From positions 4,741-14,190 of the forward strand of contig DAPR01000012.1 in the NCBI GenBank assembly GCA_002502605.1: a stretch of DNA of 9,450 nucleotides, read 5' to 3'. This document shows, one piece after another, positions 1 through 8,170 of the stretch. This DNA is from Euryarchaeota archaeon UBA258. Its GTDB lineage: Archaea; Thermoplasmatota; Poseidoniia; Poseidoniales; Poseidoniaceae. Within the stretch, counting starts at the first letter, position 1. Each line of letters begins with the position of its first letter. The notes below the pieces were generated by a model. The model ran no database searches and was not told the DNA's origin. It worked only from the letters and a program-made list of their open reading frames with translations. Both the position numbers and the translations under genes were made by a program.

Positions 1-3000
1 CCATACAACTGGGCTTGGTCCACCGGTGGAGCACCCGATGCCTATTTCGGTGACCGAACCGACAAAGGCCAAAGTGGTGCATCAGCCAATTATGACACCT
101 ACGACACCCTCTTCTCCTCCGGTGGAGGAATGGCTTCAACCGTCAACGATTACGGAATGTCTGCATCAATCTCCCAAAGCGGTGGAACCTATGATGTCGA
201 TATTTCTTACCGATACTCCGGATCTGCATCGCCAGCAAGCAACATGAAATTGTATGCAGCCCTCGTTGACAAAGACTGCACAGGGTACACCTACAGTTCG
301 GGTATTCCCCACGGCTACAACTGCTGGATGGCTTGGCTCACTGCTGGTGACACCTACAAATCAAAGAACGCAGGTACAGGATCGTCTTTCATCAGCGTAA
401 CACCAACATCCACCTCCCAATCCGAGACTTGGAGCAGTATTCCAACCTCAGTGGTCCCAGGTGGTATCAACAAGGCGGTCGTCATTGGTGTGCTCATGTC
501 TGGCAATCAAGTGTCCCTTGGCGGCAGTTCTGCCCACGTATACCACGCTATTGATTCCACAATGGGTCCAAAGATGGACCTGACCCCAGGGCCACTCACC
601 GCCACAAATCCAGAAGGCGGCTCAGCTTATGTGATCGGTGACACACTCACACTCTCCTCGAGCATCAGCAATGTTGGCGACCTTGATTACACCGCAGGTG
701 GTACAATTGAATTCTTCTACAAGAACGGCGTCAACGAAGTTACCATCGATACGGTCTCTCTCAACAACCTCGCAATGGGCGCATCTCAGCCTGCTTCGGT
801 TTCCTTTGACACATCGGTCCTTCCAAGCAATGGTTGGAAAACAACCTTCGGTGTTCGATTGACCGGATTGGTCGATGAAACCCAAAGCGCAAACAACGTC
901 GCTCAGACGGAACTTGACCATGACCGGCCCCCCTTGGCCATGAAGGCCCAGGTCGAAGGCTCGAATGTCATTGCACGAGGCACCCAATTCAACATCCTTG
1001 CAAAGGGTGATGCAGACGACAATGTTGACACGATTGAAAGCATGTCGTTCAACATTGAAGTCTCACCGAGCAGCCAAAACCAATGGTCGAATGCCATCGT
1101 CTCTGGTGGTGAAATGATCTTGTATCCCGGCTCAGCAAGCGAAGGTCGGGAATACCTCCTCAGTCCATCAATGGACATGACCTCTGGCTGGTATGACATC
1201 CGCTCACAAACTGTTGATTCACGAAGCCAAACCAGCGCATGGAGTGTGACCGCAGATGCCTTTGAACTTGCAAATGGGATTCCATCCATTGTCGCTGAAC
1301 CGATCCCTTCGGTTCTGTGCGACATCACCAGTAAAGTCGATATGACCCCTCACGTTTCGGATCCTGAAACCCCTCTAGAGGACCTTGTCATTACCTCGGA
1401 CAGCCCTGCGTTCATCGCATGGCATGCCGCATCTGCAGAACTCGAAGTCAACTTTGCATGGAGCGAAATCAATGGATGCCCTCTCGGACAACAAGGCATC
1501 GAAATCCGAGTCGATGATGGTGGAGATTATTCTCAAACCGGTGAATTGCCGTATGGGACCCTCTTGTTTAACATCCTCGAGAACGGACAACCTCGCTGGG
1601 AAGGCCTTCCAACTCAAACCATCGATGAAGGTGGCAGCGGTCTTATTGATTTGCTTCCATTCCTTTCCGACACTGACGACACCGGCCAATCGGTGAATGC
1701 AAACACCCTCGCCGTGTCGATGGTGAGCAGCTCCAACCCAGATGTGATTGAGTTCACCCTTGACGGCTACGCACTCGGCTTCGAGACTTTGGATGACGAT
1801 GTCAACGGCCAGTCGATTGTAACCCTTCGTGCGAGCGATGGTGAACAAATCTCAGAACAGACCATGATGGTTCAAATCAACCCTGAAAACGATGCACCTC
1901 GTGTCGATATGGAGGGACTTGAATCCATCAAACTCAAGCGAAACGAAGAGATGGTTGTCGACTTAGTCTCTCGAATCACAGACATTGACGATCCTGCTTC
2001 TGAGGCCTTTGTCACGGTGACACCATCCGAAGCTGGGGCTGCCCGGTACAATTTGCTCACGGGTCTGCTTACGATTCAGTTCGAAAAAGTTGGTTTACAA
2101 ACTGTTTCGATCGAAGTCATGGACAAGTATGACACCAACACCTACACGATGAACATCGAAATCTACGATGCGCTTCCTCTTGAACTCGCACTGGTTGACG
2201 ATGGAACCGGTCACATCTTTGCGGACATGTCAAACGCTTACATCGGGCAAACTCCAATCATTACAATGACCCTGACCGACAACGCTCCCGTGTTTACCTA
2301 CCTGTATGCGACCTGGAACGTCTGCAACACCCTAACTGGTACCTGTGATGGGTTGCTCAGTTTTGAGATGGATGTGACCCAATCCAACACAGGCTGGACC
2401 AATGAACTCGATATGCCGTCCTTGGTCTTCGAAGGGCAATCTGCCCGTGCAGATGGAGCACGAGACCGTGATTACTACGAAGTTGAATTGATGGGTACCG
2501 CTGACGATGGTGAGGATTACAAGACCCTCTCAAAGGTCAAGTGGGACATCACTGAGAACGCACCAACGCCAGAAGAGATGACGGATGATGCGCTATCGAA
2601 TCACATCGTGAACCTCCTGGCCACAAAAGCATCTCTCGAAGGTGCAATTTCGGAATCAAACGGAGACACAACCGAACTCGAGGCAGACCTTGTTGAGGTC
2701 AAAGCAAATCTCGACCTTGCTTGTGATGATCCACGGGCTCAATGCCCGACCGACGGTAACTCGGGTGCAGCCGTAGCTGAAACAGGGGAAACCCTCCCAA
2801 TCGAAACCATTGCATTTGTCGTCATTGGCGTGGTCATTGCGGCCCTTCTCATCGGTCTCATGATGACTCGGGGTGGGCGCGAGCAGGAAGATGTTGCATG
2901 GAATGCAGGCACCGTACCCGCTAACGATATGGTCGCTAACTCGATGTACGGTGGAGCCCAGGAATTGTTCCAAGCACCAGCACCGATCGTGCCTCAAGCA

Positions 3001-3102
3001 CCATCAGCAGGACCACCATTGCCAGCAACAGGACTGCCTGTTGGATGGACAATGGAGCAATGGGTCTACTATGGACAGCAATACCTCGACGACCAACGTT
3101 GA
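1..3102 (+). CDS. Large modular surface protein, C-terminally membrane-anchored (5' partial)
   Basis: The reading frame is open from base 1, so the N-terminus lies upstream and the ATG at 130 is internal. There are 1033 residues in the window (residue 1 = base 1). Residues about 1-190 resemble the C-terminal part of Omp28-like extracellular proteins (tentative). Residues 191-310 look like a CARDB adhesion domain. Three or more cadherin/Ig-like modules follow, starting near residues 425, 530 and 632, with acidic stretches such as DTDD and DIDD that suggest Ca2+ binding. A further beta-rich domain (about 725-855) has a close Cys pair (CNTLTGTC). Residues 857-910 are Glu/Leu-rich and probably coiled coil. 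A single membrane helix spans about 934-955, followed by basic residues (TRGGR), so the bulk should be outside the cell. The cytoplasmic tail is Pro/Ala-rich and ends in a Trp/Tyr motif. The likely role is adhesion or binding of large substrates at the surface. No catalytic residues are recognisable. It ends 73 bp before lonB. Confidence 0.9.
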   Translation, partial: PYNWAWSTGGAPDAYFGDRTDKGQSGASANYDTYDTLFSSGGGMASTVNDYGMSASISQSGGTYDVDISYRYSGSASPASNMKLYAALVDKDCTGYTYSSGIPHGYNCWMAWLTAGDTYKSKNAGTGSSFISVTPTSTSQSETWSSIPTSVVPGGINKAVVIGVLMSGNQVSLGGSSAHVYHAIDSTMGPKMDLTPGPLTATNPEGGSAYVIGDTLTLSSSISNVGDLDYTAGGTIEFFYKNGVNEVTIDTVSLNNLAMGASQPASVSFDTSVLPSNGWKTTFGVRLTGLVDETQSANNVAQTELDHDRPPLAMKAQVEGSNVIARGTQFNILAKGDADDNVDTIESMSFNIEVSPSSQNQWSNAIVSGGEMILYPGSASEGREYLLSPSMDMTSGWYDIRSQTVDSRSQTSAWSVTADAFELANGIPSIVAEPIPSVLCDITSKVDMTPHVSDPETPLEDLVITSDSPAFIAWHAASAELEVNFAWSEINGCPLGQQGIEIRVDDGGDYSQTGELPYGTLLFNILENGQPRWEGLPTQTIDEGGSGLIDLLPFLSDTDDTGQSVNANTLAVSMVSSSNPDVIEFTLDGYALGFETLDDDVNGQSIVTLRASDGEQISEQTMMVQINPENDAPRVDMEGLESIKLKRNEEMVVDLVSRITDIDDPASEAFVTVTPSEAGAARYNLLTGLLTIQFEKVGLQTVSIEVMDKYDTNTYTMNIEIYDALPLELALVDDGTGHIFADMSNAYIGQTPIITMTLTDNAPVFTYLYATWNVCNTLTGTCDGLLSFEMDVTQSNTGWTNELDMPSLVFEGQSARADGARDRDYYEVELMGTADDGEDYKTLSKVKWDITENAPTPEEMTDDALSNHIVNLLATKASLEGAISESNGDTTELEADLVEVKANLDLACDDPRAQCPTDGNSGAAVAETGETLPIETIAFVVIGVVIAALLIGLMMTRGGREQEDVAWNAGTVPANDMVANSMYGGAQELFQAPAPIVPQAPSAGPPLPATGLPVGWTMEQWVYYGQQYLDDQR
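3031..3099 (+). other. C-terminal GW-EQW-YGQQYL tail motif of the surface protein
   Basis: The last 23 codons encode a compact aromatic and amide-rich segment (GLPVGWTMEQW, then YYGQQYL) placed after a Pro/Ala-rich linker on the cytoplasmic side of the single membrane helix. The high density of Trp, Tyr, Gln and Gly contrasts with the low-complexity linker and looks like a conserved short module rather than random tail sequence. I recall similar tails on other proteins of marine planktonic archaea, but cannot verify this here. A role as a docking or sorting tag is inference. Confidence 0.5.
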
Positions 3103-3146
3103 GTCGAATCACCCCATCATCTTCATACATGGTGGATTGTAAACCC

Positions 3147-3152
3147 ATAAAG
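3147..3152 (+). promoter_or_regulatory. Possible TATA-like element for lonB
   Basis: The hexamer ATAAAG lies in the 73-bp gap between the surface-protein stop and lonB. Its centre is about 26 bp upstream of the GTG start, the usual distance from an archaeal TATA box to the transcription start. That would place the transcript start at or very near the start codon. The match is weak and there is no clear purine-rich BRE, so this is a candidate only. Confidence 0.3.
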
Positions 3153-3163
3153 GGGAGTAGCGT

Positions 3164-3168
3164 GGAGG
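3164..3168 (+). promoter_or_regulatory. Shine-Dalgarno site supporting the GTG start of lonB
   Basis: A perfect GGAGG sits 7 bp before the GTG at 3176. It supports GTG as the true start and implies a leadered transcript, for example by read-through from upstream. A second GTG at 3162 is out of frame with lonB and meets a stop after five codons. Confidence 0.65.
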
Positions 3169-3175
3169 CCATACT

Positions 3176-5254
3176 GTGACCGAAGAGACTGACGACGTCG
3201 TTGCTCCCGTCGAGGCGGCGGAAGAGGCCACTGTTGCTGTCGAAAAAACAGCTTCAGAGGTGGACAAAACCGAGGTGACCGTGTGGGCCCCCGAACCGTC
3301 AACAGACGCCGACGATGTCATGTCACTCAGCGTTGACGAGTGGATTCAATCCGTCAATTTTGATTCGACCGAAGACGTTCCAATTCCAGACCGCTTAGTG
3401 GACCAAGTCATCGGCCAAGAAGCGGGTTCAGTGGTGATCAAAAAAGCCGCAGAACAACGCCGCCACATGCTTATGATCGGCGATCCAGGTACTGGGAAAT
3501 CCATGCTTGCCCGCTCAATGACCGATTTGCTCCCCAAGGATGCGCTTGAAGACCTTCTCGTGTATCCAAACGAAGACGATGAGAATGAACCCCGCGTCCG
3601 TTCCGTTCCTGCAGGCCGAGGCGACCGAATCGTCAAGTTGCAAAAGGAATCAATGCGCACTCAGCGAGAACGCTCCCAAAAAATGCTCTTGATTGCATTT
3701 GCAGCCGTCGGTTTCCTCATTCTCATCGCCACGCTTCAATCAGGTGATATCATCACCCTGCTGTTTGGTGGTTTCTTGCTTATGTTCGGCTACATGTTCA
3801 TCCGGGGACGATTGAGTTCTGGAGACGAGAGCCGAATTCCCAAGGTGCTCGTGAAGCATGAAAATTCATCCCCTCCACCGTTCGTCGATGCAACAGCTAC
3901 CCTTTCAGGGTCCCTTCTCGGTGATGTTCGCCACGATCCATTCCAGTCAGGTGGAATGGAAACACCTGCGCACGATCGTGTCGAGCCAGGTGCGATCCAC
4001 CGTGCTCACAAAGGCGTGCTTTACATCGACGAGGTCAACCTTCTTCGTCTTGAGGAGCAACAAGCCTTGTTGACTGCAATGCAAGAGCGAGCCTTCCCTA
4101 TCTCAGGACGCTCAGAACGCTCTTCGGGTGCATTGACGAAGACAGAACCTGTGCCATGCGACTTCATCTTGATCGCTGCTGGAAACCTCGATGCAATACA
4201 AGGGATGCACCCAGCGCTACGAAGCCGTATCCGTGGCTATGGATACGAAGTTTATGTCAACTCAGAAATGCCTGACACCGCACGAAACCGAAGGCGCTTG
4301 ATTCGCTTCATTGCCCAAGAAGTCCGCCGAGACATGGGCACTTCTCGCGAAATACCTCATTTTGAAAAGAGTGCGGTCGCTATCATTCTACGCGAAGCCC
4401 AACGCAGAGCAGGTCGACGAGGCAAGCTCTCCCTGCGCCTGCGTGAACTCGGAGGATTGGTTCGGATTGCGGGAGATCTTGCCATGGAAGAGGGCGCACC
4501 TCTTACCACTGCAGCACACGTCCTTGGCGCCCGTAACATCGCTAAGCCGCTTGAACAACAGGTGGCAGACCGAATGATTGAGCGCCGTCAAGATTACGCA
4601 TTGGTCGTTAATTCCGGTGAGCGAATCGGACGAGTGAACGGACTTGCGGTCCTCGGAGCTAATTCTGGCTTGTCGGATTTCAGCGGGATCATGTTGCCCG
4701 TCGAAGCACTTGTCACTCCGTCTCAAGGCGGTGGTGGGAAAATTCACGCTACAGGTGGTCTTTCTGACCTCGCTAAAGAAAGCGTCACAAACGTGAGTGC
4801 TGTGATTAAGAAACTGACTGGGAAGGACATCTCTGATTATGACATCCACATCCAATTCGTGGATACCCATGGGGTGGATGGCGACTCCGCTTCCATCACC
4901 ATCGCAACAGCAATCATTTCCGCTCTCGAAAGCATCCCAATTCGTCAAGATTTGGCCATGACGGGTTCTCTGTCGGTTCGTGGTGAAGTTCTGCCAATTG
5001 GCGGTGTTACCGCTAAAATCGAAGCAGCAGCTCGCTCGGGCATCAAAACCGTCGTCATTCCACGTGCAAACATGCAAGACGTCCTCTTGGATGAAAAATA
5101 CGAAGCCATGGTCGAGGTGGTCCCAGTTGATACACTCGATGAAGTCATGGAATTTGCACTCATCAAGCATGCAGAAAAGGCAGGATTGGTCGAACGGTTG
5201 GGTGCTGTCATCGACCGTCTGACTCCTCTTCCAAGCAAGGTTCAATCCGCTTGA
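3176..5254 (+). CDS. lonB: Archaeal LonB ATP-dependent membrane protease
   Basis: This 692-residue protein is an AAA+ protease that unfolds and degrades proteins at the inner face of the cytoplasmic membrane. Residues 1-60 are an acidic, Glu/Val/Thr-rich lead. Walker A (GDPGTGKS) is at residues 102-109. A two-helix membrane hairpin (about 170-188 and 192-211) is inserted between Walker A and Walker B, which is diagnostic of archaeal LonB rather than bacterial LonA. Walker B (VLYIDE) ends at Asp285-Glu286. Sensor 1 is Asn337 (AAGNLD) and the Arg-finger region is RSRIR (349-353). In the protease domain the catalytic Ser571 lies in GDSAS and Lys614 in GGVTAKIE. Their 43-residue spacing matches known LonB dyads. 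It starts at GTG with a good GGAGG. There is no intein, although archaeal lonB genes sometimes carry one. The bacterial LonA substrate-binding N-domain is absent, as expected. No neighbour points to a particular substrate. Confidence 0.96.
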   Translation: MTEETDDVVAPVEAAEEATVAVEKTASEVDKTEVTVWAPEPSTDADDVMSLSVDEWIQSVNFDSTEDVPIPDRLVDQVIGQEAGSVVIKKAAEQRRHMLMIGDPGTGKSMLARSMTDLLPKDALEDLLVYPNEDDENEPRVRSVPAGRGDRIVKLQKESMRTQRERSQKMLLIAFAAVGFLILIATLQSGDIITLLFGGFLLMFGYMFIRGRLSSGDESRIPKVLVKHENSSPPPFVDATATLSGSLLGDVRHDPFQSGGMETPAHDRVEPGAIHRAHKGVLYIDEVNLLRLEEQQALLTAMQERAFPISGRSERSSGALTKTEPVPCDFILIAAGNLDAIQGMHPALRSRIRGYGYEVYVNSEMPDTARNRRRLIRFIAQEVRRDMGTSREIPHFEKSAVAIILREAQRRAGRRGKLSLRLRELGGLVRIAGDLAMEEGAPLTTAAHVLGARNIAKPLEQQVADRMIERRQDYALVVNSGERIGRVNGLAVLGANSGLSDFSGIMLPVEALVTPSQGGGGKIHATGGLSDLAKESVTNVSAVIKKLTGKDISDYDIHIQFVDTHGVDGDSASITIATAIISALESIPIRQDLAMTGSLSVRGEVLPIGGVTAKIEAAARSGIKTVVIPRANMQDVLLDEKYEAMVEVVPVDTLDEVMEFALIKHAEKAGLVERLGAVIDRLTPLPSKVQSA

Positions 5255-5328
5255 GCACGCTAGCAAGACGACGCCTCTTGATGGACATAGGCGTTGGGTA
5301 CAAGAAGACCCCTTGATTCGGTGAACGC

Positions 5329-6705
5329 ATGGACACGAAGGAAGATGCACCACTTCCGGTTGTCGACGCCAGCAAGGGTGCCCTTTTGGTCCTCTTTTTG
5401 GTCACCGTTATCGACATGATTGGTTTTGGAATCGTCATCCCTTTCCTGACCTATTTGGTTGAAGATCTCACTCCTGCAAGTCAAGAAGCCAGCATCGGCA
5501 TCTGGGTGGGTGTCCTTATGACTTCTTACTCAGCAGCCCAATTCCTTTTTTCCCCCTTTTGGGGCTCCCTTTCAGACAGAATAGGGCGTCGCCCGGTCCT
5601 GATGGTGGGTTTGGTTGGCAACACCGTCTTTTTCACGATGTTTGGCCTTGCCAACACATTGCTGATCGCTCTCGCGGCTCGCTTCTTAGCAGGCGTTTTC
5701 AACGGTAATCTTGCTGTAGCTCGGGCCTACATTGGTGATGTGAGCACTCCGCAACAACTTGCCACACGAATGGGGCTCATTGGGGCAGCATTCGGTTTGG
5801 GGTTCACATTTGGCCCATTCATCGGCGGCGAACTTTCAGACCCTGCGAGCAGATGGGAGGTCTTTACCGGGACCATCTTTGACGCTAACCCTTACCTTTT
5901 ACCGTGTGCAGTGGCCAGTTTATTGTCGATTCTTTCACTGCTCGTTGCCATTCGGAACCTTCCGGAGTCGCTGCCTCTTGAGCGACGAACAAAGAGTGAG
6001 CGCACCTCCTGGACCGGTGGCATGATTCAAACAATGAAGAACACCTCGTCCATGCTCCGCTCGGGAAGTGTCTCCGTCGTTATTTGGGTCTCAATGCTGT
6101 TCATTTTCGGGTTTACAATCATGCACGCCGTCTTCATTCTCTACACTCAAATGTCACCAACTGATGGTGGTCTGGCGTTTAGCGAGGCAGACAACGGACG
6201 TGTTTTTGCTATGATTGGAATCACGGGTATTCTTACTCAAGGGTTCCTCATCGGACCCCTTTCCCGTCGTCTGGGCACCCGTCGGCTCATTCCCATTGCC
6301 ATCGCCATCACCGGGCTGGGACTTGTTTTGATTCCATACACTGAGTTTGAACACCGATGGTTGCACATCTTGATCGTGGGTACGCTGATTTCGATTGGCA
6401 ACGGTTTGTTCCAGCCCTCCTCCTCCTCGTTCCTGACCCGTATTGCAAAATCCGAAGGCTATGAGTTGGGTGTTGTGATGGGTGCTCAAGAATCAGTCGG
6501 TGCCTTTGCAAGGATCATTGGACCACTCACTGGAGGCTTTGTTTGGGTCTACACTGATGCAAGAGACTGGCCTTTAGATTACCACACTGCATTCCATTTG
6601 TGTGGTGTCTTGATGATCTTAGCAGGCATGATGTCCTTGCGCCTACCACTCCTCCCTCAAGACGAATCAAATCAAAGTTCGGAACCATCGTTTGCAGAAG
6701 AGTAA
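5329..6705 (+). CDS. Major facilitator superfamily transporter, drug:H+ antiporter (TetA-like) type
   Basis: This 458-residue polytopic membrane protein has about 12 hydrophobic segments in two halves, split by a basic central loop (roughly residues 205-235). The first half carries family hallmarks. Motif A, GSLSDRIGRRP, starts at residue 79 between helices 2 and 3. A motif B-like helix follows (ARFLAGVFNGNLAVARAYIGD). A motif C-like glycine-rich helix (GAAFGLGFTFGP, from residue 152) is typical of antiporters rather than uniporters. Helix 1 contains an acidic residue (VIDMIGFGIVIPFL), as in TetA-like members. Proton-driven efflux of a small molecule is the usual role of this subfamily, but the substrate cannot be read from sequence and sugar or metabolite export is possible. 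The ATG at 5329 has a modest GGTGA 4 bp before it. The 74-bp gap after lonB shows no clear TATA box or terminator, so read-through from lonB is plausible. Confidence 0.9.
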   Translation: MDTKEDAPLPVVDASKGALLVLFLVTVIDMIGFGIVIPFLTYLVEDLTPASQEASIGIWVGVLMTSYSAAQFLFSPFWGSLSDRIGRRPVLMVGLVGNTVFFTMFGLANTLLIALAARFLAGVFNGNLAVARAYIGDVSTPQQLATRMGLIGAAFGLGFTFGPFIGGELSDPASRWEVFTGTIFDANPYLLPCAVASLLSILSLLVAIRNLPESLPLERRTKSERTSWTGGMIQTMKNTSSMLRSGSVSVVIWVSMLFIFGFTIMHAVFILYTQMSPTDGGLAFSEADNGRVFAMIGITGILTQGFLIGPLSRRLGTRRLIPIAIAITGLGLVLIPYTEFEHRWLHILIVGTLISIGNGLFQPSSSSFLTRIAKSEGYELGVVMGAQESVGAFARIIGPLTGGFVWVYTDARDWPLDYHTAFHLCGVLMILAGMMSLRLPLLPQDESNQSSEPSFAEE

Positions 6706-6725
6706 CCGACATCATCTTCAAATGG

Positions 6726-6732
6726 TAATATT
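6726..6732 (+). promoter_or_regulatory. Possible TATA-like element before the AI-2E family gene
   Basis: TAATATT is the most A/T-rich spot in the 40-bp gap between the MFS and AI-2E genes. Its centre is 17 bp before the ATG at 6746 but 26 bp before an in-frame GTG at 6755. If it is a real promoter, a leaderless message would begin at the GTG. The element is short and this is only suggestive. Confidence 0.25.
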
Positions 6733-6745
6733 GTCCCCTTGAATC

Positions 6746-8170
6746 ATGGAACAGGTGAACACGGCTTGGGACTCTGGGCGTTTCAATCGTCGCGTTTCGA
6801 CATTCGCTCATGCACTGATCATCATCAGCTTAGCAGTTGTCTGGTTGATTTTACTCAAAGGTGTTCTTCAGCCTTTTTTCATCGCTTTAGGCATCTACTT
6901 TGTCTTGAAACCCGGCTCTGACTACCTCTCTACCAACGGCTTCCCTGTCATTTTGTCCTACCTCACCATGGTGCTGTTGACCATGCTGGTTGTCTCATCC
7001 GCCGCTTTTTTCGCATATTATCAGGCATCTGATGTGCTCTCTGATGAGGCGAAAATGGAGGATTACAATGATCTCCTTGAGGAGCGTTGGCACGACCTGA
7101 AAAGCACACCACTCATCTCCATTGCATTTGAAGATGAAGCTGCGATGAACAACAGCCTTGTCGAGGACCTCGCCTCTTGGGGTGTGATGGAAAATGATGA
7201 GCAACTTTCTGATGTTGCTGTGGGCATGTTAGCGGGCGTAGGTTCTCTTCTTGCGACCAGTGTCACCGTGATGTTTTTCTTAATTTTCATCATCTTCGAA
7301 GCCAGTTTGTTGCCCGGGCGAATTGAACGCGCTTGGCCTGGTGGAGCCAGTCAAAAGGTACAAATTGTTCGCACCAAGATTGAAGCGAGCGTCAACACTT
7401 ACATCATTGTCAAAACAGGTGTTGGTTTAGGAACAGCAGTCTGTGCTGGGATCGTTATGCTTGTTTTTGGCATCGATTTGTGGTTCACTTGGGCTCTTCT
7501 CACCTTTTTATTGAACTATGTGCCCTACATTGGTTCTCTTATCGCAACCCTCCCACCAATCATCCTTGGTTTGATTCTCCTCGAACCAATGTCGCTTCTT
7601 CTGCTGATTCTTTTGCTGCTCACCAACCAACAACTGTGGGGTCAAATCATTGAGACCCGCTGGGCTGGTCGGGCCCTTGACTTGTCACCTGTGGTTCTGC
7701 TTCTCGTGACGGCGATTTCCTTTGCTGGATGGGGTATTCTTGGGATGATTTTGGCAGTACCATTTGCAGTCATTGTCAAGATTGTTCTTGAGAACATAGA
7801 GGCGACCCGCCCAATCTCAATCCTTCTGTCAGAACGAGCACCTTCGATTGATGAGGCTTGGGAAGAAGCCATGAAGGACGGACGGCTATCGTCCTTTGAG
7901 ACTCAATCATTGAGCCAATTGCAAGAAGTGCTTGGCTATTCAGACAGGGAGATTCGTTTGATCTCCGGCCGCATTGCCATTCAGCGGGTGTTGCGAAGAA
8001 ACCGGATTACTGACGATCAATTGGATTTGATTTCCGAGGTTGCAGACGCTCTCCAGAACCACCAAGATCTTGCTGCTGAAGTGACTTCGACGTTGCATGA
8101 AGGAAAACTAAGCAAGGAAACGAAACCACTGCTCCAACGAATGTTGGTTGCTATTGAAGAGGAAGAGTAA
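6746..8170 (+). CDS. AI-2E family (UPF0118) transporter with C-terminal helical extension
   Basis: This 474-residue integral membrane protein follows the AI-2E/PerM layout. Three hydrophobic segments lie at about 17-54 and 64-90. A charged soluble stretch follows (about 91-165), then a helix at about 165-190 and the conserved C-terminal membrane block (about 217-345). Family signatures in the block include NYVPYIGSLIATLPP, the WGQIIETRWAGRALDLSP region and a final helix of the form GILGMILAVPFAVIVK. Members have been linked to autoinducer-2 export or Na+/H+ antiport, but most have no known substrate, so the family name should not be read as AI-2 transport here. After about residue 365 comes a roughly 100-residue, highly charged cytoplasmic helical extension. 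Most members, at about 350 residues, lack one. The ATG at 6746 has no Shine-Dalgarno, and GTG at 6755 (three codons in) is an alternative start. Its stop touches the UPF0147 stop on the other strand. Confidence 0.9.
   Translation: MEQVNTAWDSGRFNRRVSTFAHALIIISLAVVWLILLKGVLQPFFIALGIYFVLKPGSDYLSTNGFPVILSYLTMVLLTMLVVSSAAFFAYYQASDVLSDEAKMEDYNDLLEERWHDLKSTPLISIAFEDEAAMNNSLVEDLASWGVMENDEQLSDVAVGMLAGVGSLLATSVTVMFFLIFIIFEASLLPGRIERAWPGGASQKVQIVRTKIEASVNTYIIVKTGVGLGTAVCAGIVMLVFGIDLWFTWALLTFLLNYVPYIGSLIATLPPIILGLILLEPMSLLLLILLLLTNQQLWGQIIETRWAGRALDLSPVVLLLVTAISFAGWGILGMILAVPFAVIVKIVLENIEATRPISILLSERAPSIDEAWEEAMKDGRLSSFETQSLSQLQEVLGYSDREIRLISGRIAIQRVLRRNRITDDQLDLISEVADALQNHQDLAAEVTSTLHEGKLSKETKPLLQRMLVAIEEEE
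7871..8167 (+). repeat. Three degenerate helical repeats in the tail of the AI-2E protein
   Basis: The extension contains three related turns, each followed by an amphipathic helix. They are KDGRLSS (residues 377-383), RNRITDD (418-424) and EGKLSKE (452-458), and each leads into a Leu-rich helix such as TQSLSQLQEVLG or TKPLLQRMLVAI. The shared pattern is Gly/Asn, then Arg/Lys, Leu/Ile and Ser/Thr. The shape recalls TerB-like or EF-hand-like helical hairpins (an 'xDGxLTxxE' style loop), but the acidic ligands of a Ca2+ loop are incomplete. A regulatory or interaction domain is inferred. Confidence 0.45.

Noticed and set aside
130..132. ATG that could start the surface-protein gene
   Set aside because: The frame is open back to base 1 with coherent sequence of the same composition, so the gene continues upstream and this Met is internal.
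3103..3146. Possible hairpin terminator after the surface-protein gene (CACCCCAT with ATGGTG)
   Set aside because: The arms pair only with a bulge and there is no T-rich tract after them, so it is too weak to call.
3176..5254. Possible intein or broken protease in lonB
   Set aside because: The AAA+ and protease motifs run without interruption, the length fits LonB, and no extra domain is present.
4388..5353. Long 321-codon minus-strand frame opposite lonB
   Set aside because: It is antisense to the conserved protease domain, rich in Cys, His and Trp with no recognisable domain, and is explained by codon bias on the real strand.
6154..6489. Minus-strand frame opposite the MFS gene
   Set aside because: It is polar, low-complexity Gln/Asn/Thr-rich sequence antisense to clear transmembrane helices, and is a shadow.
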